DNA of 64,000 nucleotides from Lachnoanaerobaculum orale (GCF_003862485.1 NZ_RRCM01000001.1:169124-233123), one strand, 5' to 3'. Positions 51,201 to 60,533 are shown, numbered from the stretch's first letter. Numbers and translations: made by a program. The notes: a model not told the origin generated them from the letters alone.

Positions 51201-51214
51201 ACTTGTATACAAGT
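51201..51214 (+). promoter_or_regulatory. Perfect GntR-type operator before the acyl-CoA synthetase gene
   Basis: ACTTGTATACAAGT is a perfect 14-base palindrome with the core TTGTATACAA. It repeats the CTTGTATAC half of the site at 45554, so both units of the pathway are probably controlled by the GntR/FCD protein at 44590. It lies 27 bases before the start codon. Confidence 0.7.
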
Positions 51215-51240
51215 ATCTCATTGATTTCAAAGGTAGGAAA

Positions 51241-52788
51241 ATGTTTGTAAATATTATTGAAGTATTAAAAAATAATGCGATTAAATATGCTGATAATGTA
51301 GCACTCGAGGATGAGAATAAGAGTTTATCCTGGAAAGAATTGGATAAAAGTTCAGATAGCATTGCACAAATTTTTCTGAAAATGGGATATGAAAAAGGCT
51401 GTCACATTGGATTATCCGGCAAAAACAGTATAAGATGGGCTGAGATTTTTCTGGGGATTTTAAAGTTTGGCGGTATACCTGTTTTATTAAATACTCAATG
51501 GAAAACGTGTGAACTTAAAAAAATTGTAGAACACTGTGATATTGAATGTATTATATATGATGATAATATCACTACTATGAATAAATTATGTAGTGATAAG
51601 GTTAAGTATATTTGTTTCAGTGAAGTTAAAGATAATATAGTATTTTCATGTGATATTAAAGCTTGTAATGCAGATATTAATGCAAAAGATACTGCATGTA
51701 TAATTTTCACATCAGGCTCTACTTCCATGCCAAAGGCGGTTATGCTAAGTCATGAGAATATATTGAGCAACTCAAGTTCTATTGTTAAGGCATTGCATTG
51801 GAACAGTGAAGATAAGATGTGTATATGTGTACCTATGTTTCACTGCTTTGGGCTTACAGCAGGATTAATCTCAGGAATAGTAAGTAAGGCCTGTGTATAT
51901 ATAATTGGTGATTTTAGAAATAAAAAGGTATTTGAAGCAATAACAACTAAAAAGTGTAATATTCTCAGTGGTGTTCCAAGTATGTTTCTAATTTTCTATG
52001 AAAAATACGGAGACAGAAGATTTTTCGGTTTGAAGAGCGGGATTATTGCCGGATCACCTATACTATTGAATGATTACAGAAAAATTCTTGCCATGTTTCC
52101 GAAGATGAAACTGTTAACTTCATACGGTCAGTCCGAGACATCACCATGTGTAACAGTATCTGATTGGGATACTGATATAGAAAATATGCCTATTCATTGT
52201 GGAAAAGCGATAGAGGGTGTAAGCGTAAAAATTGACAGTGATTTCGTTCTTAAAGAGGGAGAGAATATACTCTGTGGTGAGGTATTGGTCAAAGGTATCA
52301 ATGTTATGCAGGGATATTATAATAATCCTATTGAAAACGAAAAGATATTTACGAATGACGGATGGCTAAGGACCGGAGACTTGGGATATTTAGACAGTGA
52401 GGGCAATCTATACATAAAGGCCAGAAAAAAGGATGTTATTATAAAACTTGGTGAAAAAATATCACCAATGGAAATAGAAGAAGTTGTATACAAGATAGAC
52501 GGCATAAAACATGCAAAGGTATGTGGTATTCCTGAAAAAATAGTACAGGAAGAAGTAGCTCTTTGTATTGTTACAGACAGGGAGATTTCAGATGAATATA
52601 TTATTGAGTATTTGAAACAATATTTATCGGAATATAAATTACCAAAAAAAATTTTTAGATTTGACAGTTTCCCTTCTACCTCAAATGGAAAGATAGATAT
52701 TGCCGCATTAAAAAATAAGATTAATAGAATATTAGACAAAGGAGAAAATCAATGTCAGAATGCTATTTTACAGAACAACATGAATTGA
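51241..52788 (+). CDS. AMP-forming acyl-CoA synthetase
   Basis: 515 residues of the ANL superfamily. Motifs: the P-loop IIFTSGSTSMPKAVMLSHEN, SYGQSETSP, GWLRTGDLGYLDSEGNLYIKARKKDVIIKLGEKISP, and the C-terminal catalytic lysine in PSTSNGKID. It activates a carboxylic acid with ATP and CoA, presumably to prime the CoA-transfer cycle with an acid from this pathway. It heads the second unit, overlapping the next gene by 37 bases. The exact acid is unknown. Confidence 0.9.
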   Translation: MFVNIIEVLKNNAIKYADNVALEDENKSLSWKELDKSSDSIAQIFLKMGYEKGCHIGLSGKNSIRWAEIFLGILKFGGIPVLLNTQWKTCELKKIVEHCDIECIIYDDNITTMNKLCSDKVKYICFSEVKDNIVFSCDIKACNADINAKDTACIIFTSGSTSMPKAVMLSHENILSNSSSIVKALHWNSEDKMCICVPMFHCFGLTAGLISGIVSKACVYIIGDFRNKKVFEAITTKKCNILSGVPSMFLIFYEKYGDRRFFGLKSGIIAGSPILLNDYRKILAMFPKMKLLTSYGQSETSPCVTVSDWDTDIENMPIHCGKAIEGVSVKIDSDFVLKEGENILCGEVLVKGINVMQGYYNNPIENEKIFTNDGWLRTGDLGYLDSEGNLYIKARKKDVIIKLGEKISPMEIEEVVYKIDGIKHAKVCGIPEKIVQEEVALCIVTDREISDEYIIEYLKQYLSEYKLPKKIFRFDSFPSTSNGKIDIAALKNKINRILDKGENQCQNAILQNNMN

Positions 52789-53900
52789 TTAGAAAGCTTG
52801 CAAAAGATTTTGCTGAGAAAGAACTTACGAAGGAATTACTCGATGAAGTGGAAGAGACAGGGGTATTTCCGGAGGAAGTATTGCAGAAGATGGCTAAGGC
52901 CGGATTCTTTGGAATAAAGATTCCAAAAGAACTTGGTGGACAAGGAGCGGATGCAAGAAGCTATGTCCTTGTAATGTCGGAAATAGCAAAGGCATCAGGT
53001 GTTGCCAGTATATATGTATCAAGCCCTAATTCGCTCTCAGGTGGTCCGTTGTTGATAGCCGGAAATGATGAGCAAAAGAAAAAGTATCTAACTCCGGTTG
53101 TTAAAGGTGAAAAGAAACTTGCGTTTGCTTTAACTGAGCCGGGTGCAGGATCTGATGCTGCAGGTATGACTACAACAGCGGTAAAAGATGGAGATTATTA
53201 TATATTAAATGGAAGAAAATGCTTTATAACAATGGCTCCTTTATCCGATTATGCAGTTGTTTTTGCAAAAACAGATATGACAAAGGGAACAAGAGGTGTA
53301 AGTGCATTTGTAATTGATATGAAACAGGAAGGTGTCAGTTGCGGAAAGCACGAAGATAAGATGGGACTTATCGGATGTGCAACATCTGATATTGTTATGG
53401 AAAATGTCAGAGTGCATAAATCAGACATGCTTGGAGAGGAGGGTAAAGGATTTAATCTTGCTATGGCTACACTTGATACAGGTAGACTTGGTGTTGCATC
53501 ACAGGCAATCGGTGTTGCTGAAGCATGTTTGGAAGAGGCGTGTAAATACGCAAAAGAAAGAAAACAGTTCGGAAAGAACATAGGCGCATTCCAGGCTATA
53601 GGATTTACAATAGCGGATATGGCAACAAAACTTGAAGCGGCAAAGCAATTGACATATAGAGCTGCATATATGATGGATACAAAGCAGGATTCGGGTATGG
53701 CTGCCAGTATGGCAAAACTCTATGCAACAGAAATTTGTAATGAAATAGCTGCAAAGGCTGTACAGATACATGGTGGATACGGATATATCAAAGATTATAA
53801 GGTTGAAAGAATGTATCGTGATTGTAGAGTATTTACTATATATGAAGGAACAAGTCAGGTTCAACAGATTGTTATCAGCTCAAAACTACTAAGGAAATAA
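52752..53900 (+). CDS. Acyl-CoA dehydrogenase (enoyl-CoA reductase, AcdB/CarC-like)
   Basis: 382 residues. FAD/acyl-CoA motifs are LTEPGAGSDAAGMTTTAVKDGDYYILNGRKCFITMA, ERKQFGKNIGAFQAIGFTIADMATK and KAVQIHGGYGYIKDYKVERMYRDCRVFTIYEGTSQVQQIVIS, with the catalytic Glu in YEGTSQ. With EtfB and EtfA immediately downstream it should run in the reductive direction, converting the enoyl-CoA from the dehydratase into a saturated acyl-CoA. Its start lies inside the end of the synthetase gene. Confidence 0.93.
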   Translation: MSECYFTEQHELIRKLAKDFAEKELTKELLDEVEETGVFPEEVLQKMAKAGFFGIKIPKELGGQGADARSYVLVMSEIAKASGVASIYVSSPNSLSGGPLLIAGNDEQKKKYLTPVVKGEKKLAFALTEPGAGSDAAGMTTTAVKDGDYYILNGRKCFITMAPLSDYAVVFAKTDMTKGTRGVSAFVIDMKQEGVSCGKHEDKMGLIGCATSDIVMENVRVHKSDMLGEEGKGFNLAMATLDTGRLGVASQAIGVAEACLEEACKYAKERKQFGKNIGAFQAIGFTIADMATKLEAAKQLTYRAAYMMDTKQDSGMAASMAKLYATEICNEIAAKAVQIHGGYGYIKDYKVERMYRDCRVFTIYEGTSQVQQIVISSKLLRK

Positions 53901-53912
53901 TGGAGGATACAA

Positions 53913-54701
53913 ATGAAAATATGTGTATGTGCTAAACAGGTTCCTGATACAAATGAAGTAAGAATTGATCCTGTTAAGGGAACATTGATAAGAGAAGGAG
54001 TGCCTTCAATATTAAATCCGGATGATGCAAATGCTTTGGAAGCCGCACTTCAACTAAAAGATGAATATAAAGATACTACAATATCAGTTATAAGCATGGG
54101 ACCCCCACAAGCAACATATATGCTGAGAGAATGTCTTGCTATGGGTGCAGATGAAGCAGTTCTTTTGAGTGACAGGGCATTTGGTGGTGCCGATACCTGT
54201 GCTACATCTACAACAATTGCAGCAGGTATTAAGATGCTTGGTGATGTGGATATTATATTTGGAGGTAGACAGGCTATTGACGGAGATACTGCTCAAGTTG
54301 GACCACAGGTTGCTATGAGACTTGGAATTCCTGTAGTTACATATGTACAGAAAATTGTAGAATACACAGGAGATAAAATAAAAGTACAAAGACAATTGGA
54401 AGACGGTTATGAAGTTATAGAAGTGAAATTACCTTGCTTCCTTACTTGCGTAAAAGAATTAAATGAGCCAAGATATATGAGTGTCGGTGCGATTGTTGAT
54501 GCTTACAAAAAAGATATTAAAATATATAATCATGAAGATGTAAAACTTGATCCTAAGGATTGTGGACTGAATGCTTCTCCAACACAGGTATTTAGATCTT
54601 TTACACCCCCTGTTAAGGGAAAAGGTGAAATGCTTCAAGGAAGTAATAAAGATATGGCAAAGCAGCTCGTTGTTAAACTTAAGGAAAAACATTTGATTTA
54701 A
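53913..54701 (+). CDS. etfB: Electron-transfer flavoprotein beta subunit
   Basis: 262 residues. N-terminal [45 protein letters not shown], then [44 protein letters not shown] and [25 protein letters not shown]. Partner of EtfA and electron donor for the acyl-CoA dehydrogenase. The NADH-binding type of EtfB in bifurcating complexes has this same [15 protein letters not shown] pattern, as I recall. Confidence 0.94.
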   Translation: MKICVCAKQVPDTNEVRIDPVKGTLIREGVPSILNPDDANALEAALQLKDEYKDTTISVISMGPPQATYMLRECLAMGADEAVLLSDRAFGGADTCATSTTIAAGIKMLGDVDIIFGGRQAIDGDTAQVGPQVAMRLGIPVVTYVQKIVEYTGDKIKVQRQLEDGYEVIEVKLPCFLTCVKELNEPRYMSVGAIVDAYKKDIKIYNHEDVKLDPKDCGLNASPTQVFRSFTPPVKGKGEMLQGSNKDMAKQLVVKLKEKHLI

Positions 54702-54711
54702 GGGGGAGAAT

Positions 54712-55893
54712 ATGTCAGTTGTAGTTATCGAAAAAGATTGTCGAGGATGTACTAAATGCGTTAAATCTTGTCCATTTGATGCTATTACTATGGAAAATAA
54801 AAAGGCAGTTATCGGAATCGCATGTACAAGCTGTGGAACATGTATAGAAGTATGCCCGTTTGATGCTATAGTAAAAGATGAAGTTGAAAAAGAAGAGCAT
54901 GATTTATCATTATATCATGACATTTGGGTATTTGCTGAACAAAGACAGGGACAATTACAGGATGTAGCTTTAGAACTTTTGGGAGAAGGAAAAAAGCTGG
55001 CAGATGCAAGAGGTTGTCAGCTATGTGCTGTTGTTTGCGGATCGAATCTTACAAATATTGTTGATGAGCTCTTTGCACATGGTGCTCAAAAAGTATATTA
55101 TATTGAGGATGAAAGACTGAACCAATATACTACAGACGGATATTCAATAGCAATAGGTGATGCTATAGAACAATATAAGCCGGAAATAGTTTTACTCGGC
55201 GCGACTCATATCGGTAGAGACTTAGGTCCATGCTTGGCTGTAAACTGTAATACAGGTCTTACAGCAGACTGCACAAAGCTTGAAATAAATGAAGAAACTA
55301 AAGGAATTATGCAGACAAGACCGGCATTCGGCGGTAACTTGATGGCAACTATAGTTTGCCCTAATCATAGACCGCAAATGTCTACAGTAAGACCGGGAGT
55401 AATGGAAAAGGCTGAAAGAGTAGATGGTGCAAAGGGTGAACTTATAAGAGTACAGACAAAGTTAAAAGACGAAGATATTAGAACAAAGGTATTGGAAGTA
55501 ATAAAAACTGTACAGGAAAAAGTTTCACTTACAGATGCGAAGGTAATTGTTTCGGGTGGAATGGGCCTTGGAAATGCTGAAGGATTCAAGTTACTGGAAA
55601 GACTGGCAAAAGCTTTCGGTGGTACTGTTGCTGCTTCAAGAGCTGCGGTAGATGCAGGTTGGATTGATCATGCTTACCAGGTTGGTCAGACAGGAACTAC
55701 AGTAAAGCCAAGTATATATTTTGCATGTGGAATTTCAGGTGCTATACAGCATGTAGCCGGTATGCAAAACTCGGATCTTATTATAGCAATAAATACTAAT
55801 GAAAATGCTCCTATTTTTGATATTGCAGATATAGGAATGACAGGAGATTTATATAAAATTATTCCTGATATATTAGAAGAATTAAACGCATAA
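54712..55893 (+). CDS. etfA: Electron-transfer flavoprotein alpha subunit with N-terminal ferredoxin domain
   Basis: 393 residues. Residues 1-55 form a 2[4Fe-4S] ferredoxin domain (Cys10, 13, 16, 20 and Cys38, 41, 44, 48; [16 protein letters not shown] and [16 protein letters not shown]), absent from ordinary EtfA. The EtfA body follows, with [53 protein letters not shown] and [40 protein letters not shown] binding FAD. This layout is that of CarE in the caffeyl-CoA reductase of Acetobacterium, so the complex may bifurcate electrons from NADH to the enoyl-CoA and ferredoxin. Last gene of the unit. Confidence 0.95.
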   Translation: MSVVVIEKDCRGCTKCVKSCPFDAITMENKKAVIGIACTSCGTCIEVCPFDAIVKDEVEKEEHDLSLYHDIWVFAEQRQGQLQDVALELLGEGKKLADARGCQLCAVVCGSNLTNIVDELFAHGAQKVYYIEDERLNQYTTDGYSIAIGDAIEQYKPEIVLLGATHIGRDLGPCLAVNCNTGLTADCTKLEINEETKGIMQTRPAFGGNLMATIVCPNHRPQMSTVRPGVMEKAERVDGAKGELIRVQTKLKDEDIRTKVLEVIKTVQEKVSLTDAKVIVSGGMGLGNAEGFKLLERLAKAFGGTVAASRAAVDAGWIDHAYQVGQTGTTVKPSIYFACGISGAIQHVAGMQNSDLIIAINTNENAPIFDIADIGMTGDLYKIIPDILEELNA

Positions 55894-55903
55894 TTAAGGA
55901 TAT

Positions 55904-55948
55904 AGAAAGTCATAGAAACAGAATCGTCTCTGGTTCTATGACTTTTCT
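55904..55948. terminator. Bidirectional terminator between etfA and the rpiB-like gene
   Basis: A stem of about 14 pairs joins AGAAAGTCATAGAA (55904-55917) to TTCTATGACTTTTCT (55934-55948), with one bulge. It lies between two convergent operons. Confidence 0.82.
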
Positions 55949-56009
55949 AATGCTTAAATATTATTATTTTGATATTTATTTAATTTGATTCTTGACTTAC
56001 TTTTATGTT

Positions 56010-56450
56010 TTATCTTTCTAAATCATATTTTCTAAATGCGTTTACTTTGGGTTGGGATGGACATCCCGGTTCGAATTCATTTGTTAGAAATGCTTCTATT
56101 AGCTCTTCCCTAAGCTTACTCCCAATGGTAAACGCACCTAAACATGCAATATTTGCATCGTTGCTTAATATGGCTCGTTTAGCGGAATATATATCAGATA
56201 TGAGTGCTGCATATGCTCCTTTAACCTTATTAGCGGCAATAGATACACCTATTCCGGTACCACAAATTAATATGCCTCTGTCAAAATCTCCACAGGCTAC
56301 AGCTTCTGCTACTTCTATGGCTACGTTAGCATATATTGGATCGGTACTTCCAAAGTCTTTAAATTTTCCGATACGTCTTTTTTCAATAAACTTTATTATT
56401 TCTTCCTTTGCAGTTTGTGCATTCGGATCACAACCGATAGCAATTTTCAT
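56010..56450 (-). CDS. RpiB/LacAB-family sugar-phosphate isomerase
   Basis: 146 residues. Starts KIAIGCDPNAQTAKEEI and has the active-site loop GILICGTGIGVSIAANKVKGAYAAL with the catalytic cysteine. The usual DHxG after the first strand is DPNA, so the histidine seen in RpiB is absent, as in specialised tetrose or galactose-6-phosphate isomerases. Beside a TpiA paralogue, a tetrose-phosphate role like EryI/DerI is plausible. It is the last gene of the minus-strand operon, with AGGGGTAAATA before the ATG. Confidence 0.87.
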   Translation of the reverse strand: MKIAIGCDPNAQTAKEEIIKFIEKRRIGKFKDFGSTDPIYANVAIEVAEAVACGDFDRGILICGTGIGVSIAANKVKGAYAALISDIYSAKRAILSNDANIACLGAFTIGSKLREELIEAFLTNEFEPGCPSQPKVNAFRKYDLER

Positions 56451-56512
56451 TATTTACCCCTTCTCTAATATAAATATTGTATGTATTTTGTTTTTAGGTT
56501 GCATCAATGGGA

Positions 56513-57049
56513 CTACCTAATATAAATTTTATCATGGTTCATATTATCAAATGTTAATTTCATAATTTTTAGAAAATTGTTTCTAAAATCTTGTTTTGGT
56601 ATAACATATGCATTGTTATCATTAATAAAAAATGCAATAGTTTTAGGAGTAGAAACAACTTTAGATAAGTCTTTCCAAAGATATGTGGAGCCGGAATTTG
56701 TACTATTGGAATTCTCCATGTAATCCTTAGTGATACCGTTATTATCAAAACTATATCTTATGTTAAGAATGGATTCGTTATTTCTTACATATTTTTTTGC
56801 ACTTACAAATAAATGTATAGGCGTATATATAAGAATACATATTCCTATGGAAACTAATAACAAAGATATTTGTAATGAGAAAGTACCATTTCTCAGATGC
56901 AATCCGGCTATAATTAATATACTTAATCCAGACATATTAACCAGAAAACCTGATAGTTTGGAATAAGTCTGATGTAATGTAAAGTCATAAATATATTCTG
57001 CATTTAACTTTGAATTCACTAATATGTTGGTATTATTATCTGGTGCCAT
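56513..57049 (-). CDS. YcxB-like membrane protein
   Basis: 178 residues with two adjacent membrane segments (about 36-52 and 59-81) and a C-terminal domain of the YcxB type (YSFDNNGITKDYMENSNSTNSGSTYLWKDLSKVVSTPKTIAFFINDNNAYVIPKQDF). The family has no defined activity. It follows the permease gene by 3 bases but has no good ribosome site close to its ATG (a GGAGG lies 16 bases upstream), so it may be poorly translated or coupled. It seems foreign to the sugar-acid pathway around it. Confidence 0.7.
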   Translation of the reverse strand: MAPDNNTNILVNSKLNAEYIYDFTLHQTYSKLSGFLVNMSGLSILIIAGLHLRNGTFSLQISLLLVSIGICILIYTPIHLFVSAKKYVRNNESILNIRYSFDNNGITKDYMENSNSTNSGSTYLWKDLSKVVSTPKTIAFFINDNNAYVIPKQDFRNNFLKIMKLTFDNMNHDKIYIR

Positions 57050-57052
57050 ATG

Positions 57053-58081
57053 CTAAATAGCTGATCCTCCTTTCCAACCTTGTGGAGAGTAAATACCAAT
57101 CTTGTGTTTTCTCATGAAATTATCAAAGAAGGCAACAATAAATGGACAGATAAACAAGGTTATAATTGATGCGGTTGCACATTGAGCAGTAGCACTTTCC
57201 ATATATGGAGCCAGTGTCGGGTCAGCTTCAGCTACTGCAGCAGGTGTCATAGCAGAGTTTAGCGCTGTTGTACCAATTGCTGCTCCCATTGCATTCCTCT
57301 CTTTTTTTGGTAGAAGAAGATTGAAAACAAAAAAGAATATTATAGCGGTTGCAGCAGAAATTAGACCTAAAATAATACCTGAGGCACCTGCAGTAACAAT
57401 AGTTGATATATTAGTTTTTGATCCAATGGAAATTGTCATAAAAAATGTGATTATTGGTTGTGCTGTAGAGCAAGCTTTTCTAAACTCTTTATCAACATTT
57501 CCCCAGATAAAACCAATTAATAGTGGAACAAGTGTAGCAATTAAGCTCATAAAAGGTATAGAGGCTAATCCTGTTGCACCTAGTGCTACTAAAGTGAAAA
57601 AAGGCCCATCATTAAGCGATAGTATTGAAATAGCACCGGTATCTGTTGCGTTTCCAAACTGTGATGATAATGAAATATATAGGGAACCGTTGGAGTTTGT
57701 AATGGCTGCAATAAATACAAATGGTGTAATTCCAAGGAAGCCGGCTTCACCAAAAATTTTCCCTACAAAAAGTCCAAATGCAACGCCTAATAGAAATTTT
57801 ATACCGGTCAAGGTTATGCCTTTGTATAGAGGCATTCCAACTTGCTTAATATTTATTGCTGAACCACATACAATTAAAAATAGTCCCATCATAGCTGCAT
57901 TACCGTTATAAAACAGTGCTGTTACGTATCCACCAATCTGGAAAGCGCTTGGAAAAAATGTGGCAATAATTACAGCTATAACCAGAGGTATTATAACCAG
58001 ACCGCCGGGTATTTTTTTCATTTTATTTAAAATATCTAAATCTTTCTTTTCTTCTTTATTCAAAGCAGTATTCTCACTCAT
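57053..58081 (-). CDS. 2-keto-3-deoxygluconate permease family (KdgT) transporter
   Basis: 342 residues, about ten membrane segments. Characteristic text is MKKIPGGLVIIPLVIAVIIATFFP, FLIVCGSAINIKQVGMPLYKG, FIAAITNSNGSLYISLSSQFGNATDTGAISILSLNDGPFFTLVALG and AIGTTALNSAMTPAAVAEADP. KdgT carriers import sugar acids with protons. With the DUF1537 kinase and PdxA2, the substrate here is probably a four-carbon sugar acid such as threonate. GAAAGGATTTC precedes the ATG. Confidence 0.9.
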   Translation of the reverse strand: MSENTALNKEEKKDLDILNKMKKIPGGLVIIPLVIAVIIATFFPSAFQIGGYVTALFYNGNAAMMGLFLIVCGSAINIKQVGMPLYKGITLTGIKFLLGVAFGLFVGKIFGEAGFLGITPFVFIAAITNSNGSLYISLSSQFGNATDTGAISILSLNDGPFFTLVALGATGLASIPFMSLIATLVPLLIGFIWGNVDKEFRKACSTAQPIITFFMTISIGSKTNISTIVTAGASGIILGLISAATAIIFFFVFNLLLPKKERNAMGAAIGTTALNSAMTPAAVAEADPTLAPYMESATAQCATASIITLFICPFIVAFFDNFMRKHKIGIYSPQGWKGGSAI

Positions 58082-58105
58082 TTTTGAAATCCTTTCATAA
58101 TATGA

Positions 58106-59454
58106 TTATTTGGTTATTCTGGATGATTCTTTGAAGAGTCTGTCGACTATATCTAAAACTATTGACTCATTTCCTGTAAGTCCGCCTTTACCGATAATAG
58201 GCATACCTTGGTACTTGCCAAGTATCCTACATACATATGTTTGTGGAATAACGTAGTCAAGTACTTCAATGCATTCAGCTTCCAGTTGGTAGCAAACATT
58301 TACCATTGTATCTCCGCCGGTTGTATAAATCCCTGCAATCTTATCACGACCTAAATCCTCAATTATCCTGGCAACTATATTACCTAAACCTGAGTTGATA
58401 CGATTAGCACTCATACCGGATGCGTAACCACGTTTTTTATCTTCAAAATCAAGGTTCAAGAGTTCACCGTGCAAAGCTGTCTCAAGTAATATGACGCGAG
58501 GATTTTCTCTCTCAAAAACCGAGCGTACATGATTAAGTGTAACATCTATCTCTTCTAATGCAACGTCACCGCCATCAATGAGAGAAATAGGATTTATGGA
58601 GATTCTTTTATGACGATTATCTTGGCATAATACTTCCATTTGTTTTTTGGTAACAGGAGTGGCGCTTCCTGCTGCAATTAGAACAAACTTCCCTGTTTCA
58701 TTGGCAGTTTCCATCGGTATATTATCTTTTTCTTCATGTATTAATTTTCGGCAGAAGGCTAATTTAGATGTAAATGGACCCGGATCTACAGCCAGTATAT
58801 TCCACTTTAGTTCCAGACATGCTTTCGCGATTAATTCAATATGGTCTAATGTGACTGCATCAACAACAATGATATCTGCACCATTATGTCTAGCTGCTTT
58901 GAGTGCCTTTTTAATTTCTATTTTACCTGAAAGAATACTTTCAAGTGTTACACAACCTATTTTCTTCTACTTTGTCCATCTAAGAGTTTTGGAATATAAT
59001 TTTCCAAAACCGGAGTTCTAACGTCTTGTGCAACCGGAGTATCCACTAAAGCTACGCTATCTATAATTGAGTACCCACCAACCAGTATTCTTTTTGACTG
59101 TGGCATAGCCGGAACAACCAATGCAACAGTTCCTTCATCCATGTAATCTAACATGGCGTCAATTTCAACTCCAATTCCACCGCGCATTGTTGTATCAATG
59201 CGTTTTGAGAAGAAACTAACGTTCATAGATTGTAATGTTTTTATTGCCTCACTAACTTTTTCAGAGGCTTCATCCGGTGGAAGAGCACGACTATTACTAC
59301 TAATCAATATAGCATCAAGCGATGAGCTGTTAATGTTTGTTTTGGCTGCTTCTACGTTAAAAAACACAGTAGTTTTTGCACCGGATCTGGCTAAGAGCAC
59401 TCCTGTAGTTGTAGCACCTGTCAAATCATCTGCTATTACACCTATATGTGGCAT
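58106..59454 (-). pseudogene. DUF1537 four-carbon acid sugar kinase, frameshifted
   Basis: The N-terminal domain (start ATG 59454 behind AAAGGAG) reads PHIGVIADDLTGATTTGVLLARSGAKT, RIDTTMRGGIGVEIDAML and VVPAMPQSKRILVGGYSI, then hits TAG at 58957-58959 after GQSRRK. In the -1 frame the protein continues without a break from IGCVTLESILSGKIEIKKAL to GADIIVVDAVT, FVLIAAGSATPVTKKQM and IYTTGGDTMVNV near the end, about 450 residues in all. The shift is at a run of four A (58960-58963, coding strand) just before the stop. It may be a one-base deletion, an assembly error, or a -1 slip site. Its reaction is phosphorylation of threonate or a tetronate. Confidence 0.85.
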
Positions 59455-59459
59455 ATTAA

Positions 59460-60482
59460 TCAACTCCTTTCATCAGAGGTGTGCATCATAGTAGCATACT
59501 CAGAAACGACCTTTGTAGATTCAATCATGCTTATACAGTTTGCTATACCCTTCCCGGCAATATCAAATGCTGTTCCATGATCTACAGAACTTCTTATAAA
59601 AGGAAGGCCGAAAGTTAATGTGACAGATTTTTCAAAATCCAGAGTTTTACAAGCAATATGGCCTTGGTCATGATATAAAGAAAGAATCGCAGAGAATTTT
59701 CCGGATTTGCCAATGTGAAATACAGAATCGGCCGGTACAGGTCCCGTACAGTTAATTCCAAGTTTTTTAGCTTCTTCTACAGCAGGAATTAAATCTGTTA
59801 TTTCCTCAGTACCGAAAAGACCGTTGTCGCCACCGTGTGGGTTTAAGGCAGCAACAGCAATTAAAGGATTTTTGATTCCGACTTTGCGAAGTTCTTTATC
59901 TATATTTACAACATCTTCTAATACTTTATCTTTTGTTGCATATTTGCAAGCGTCTATTAATGACATATGACGACTTACAAAGAAAACTCTAAGTTTATGA
60001 CAAGAAAACATTGTTAAGGCATATGGAGAATTAGTAAAATCTTGGTACATCTCAGTATGACCGGGTTGGGTAATACCGACTAACTTAATTGCTCTTTTAT
60101 GAATAGGGGCTGTTGAAATAGCATCTACTTTATTTTTCATACCAAGTTCGATAGATTTCATTATAAAATCTACAGACATTCTTCCGGCCAATTCTTGAAC
60201 CTTTCCCCAAACTAATGAGTCAGTATCATAAGTACCTGTTTCAAGTACATCAATTATTCCATATTCATAGTTTGCTTCTGACGGATCATCGATTTTATGA
60301 TACTGTAAGTCCTTTCCAAGTACTTTAGCAGCCTTTTCCAGAATTGCAATGCTACCGATAATGAATGGGCGACATACATCATAGGTTTCATGTTCTAAAA
60401 TAGTACCAATGCATATCTCAGGACCAATACCGGCAGGATCTCCCATTGTGATAGCTGTAATTGGTTTAAAAGTATTTTTCAT
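59460..60482 (-). CDS. 4-hydroxythreonine-4-phosphate dehydrogenase family (PdxA2 type)
   Basis: 340 residues, full length. Motifs: ITMGDPAGIGPEICIG, the metal and substrate histidines in APIHKRAIKLVGITQPGHTEMYQDF, VSRHMSLIDA, VAALNPHGGDNGLFGTEE and LYHDQGHIACKTLDF. True PdxA makes vitamin B6; PdxA2, found beside DUF1537 kinases, oxidatively decarboxylates a 4-phospho-threonate or erythronate to DHAP. The neighbour kinase and TpiA paralogue point to PdxA2. First gene of the minus-strand operon; GAAAGGAAATTCAA precedes the ATG. Confidence 0.92.
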   Translation of the reverse strand: MKNTFKPITAITMGDPAGIGPEICIGTILEHETYDVCRPFIIGSIAILEKAAKVLGKDLQYHKIDDPSEANYEYGIIDVLETGTYDTDSLVWGKVQELAGRMSVDFIMKSIELGMKNKVDAISTAPIHKRAIKLVGITQPGHTEMYQDFTNSPYALTMFSCHKLRVFFVSRHMSLIDACKYATKDKVLEDVVNIDKELRKVGIKNPLIAVAALNPHGGDNGLFGTEEITDLIPAVEEAKKLGINCTGPVPADSVFHIGKSGKFSAILSLYHDQGHIACKTLDFEKSVTLTFGLPFIRSSVDHGTAFDIAGKGIANCISMIESTKVVSEYATMMHTSDERS

Positions 60483-60516
60483 TTGAATTTCCTTTCTTTT
60501 GAATTACTTTTGTTAT

Positions 60517-60533
60517 ATTTCGATTTATTATAA
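60517..60533. promoter_or_regulatory. Candidate DeoR-site copy 1
   Basis: ATTTCGATTTATTATAA lies 35 bases before the pdxA-like start codon and is nearly repeated at 60735 before the tpiA paralogue. Repeats flanking both divergent units suggest binding by the DeoR regulator. The rest of the 60.48-60.79 kb gap is AT-rich. Confidence 0.4.

Noticed and set aside
56005-56520. 171-codon plus-strand frame opposite the RpiB-like gene.
   Set aside because: The minus-strand reading has intact RpiB active-site motifs and a good ribosome site; this frame has neither.
57321-57911. 196-codon plus-strand frame opposite the KdgT permease.
   Set aside because: Hydrophobic antisense shadow of a membrane protein; the minus-strand KdgT motifs are clear.
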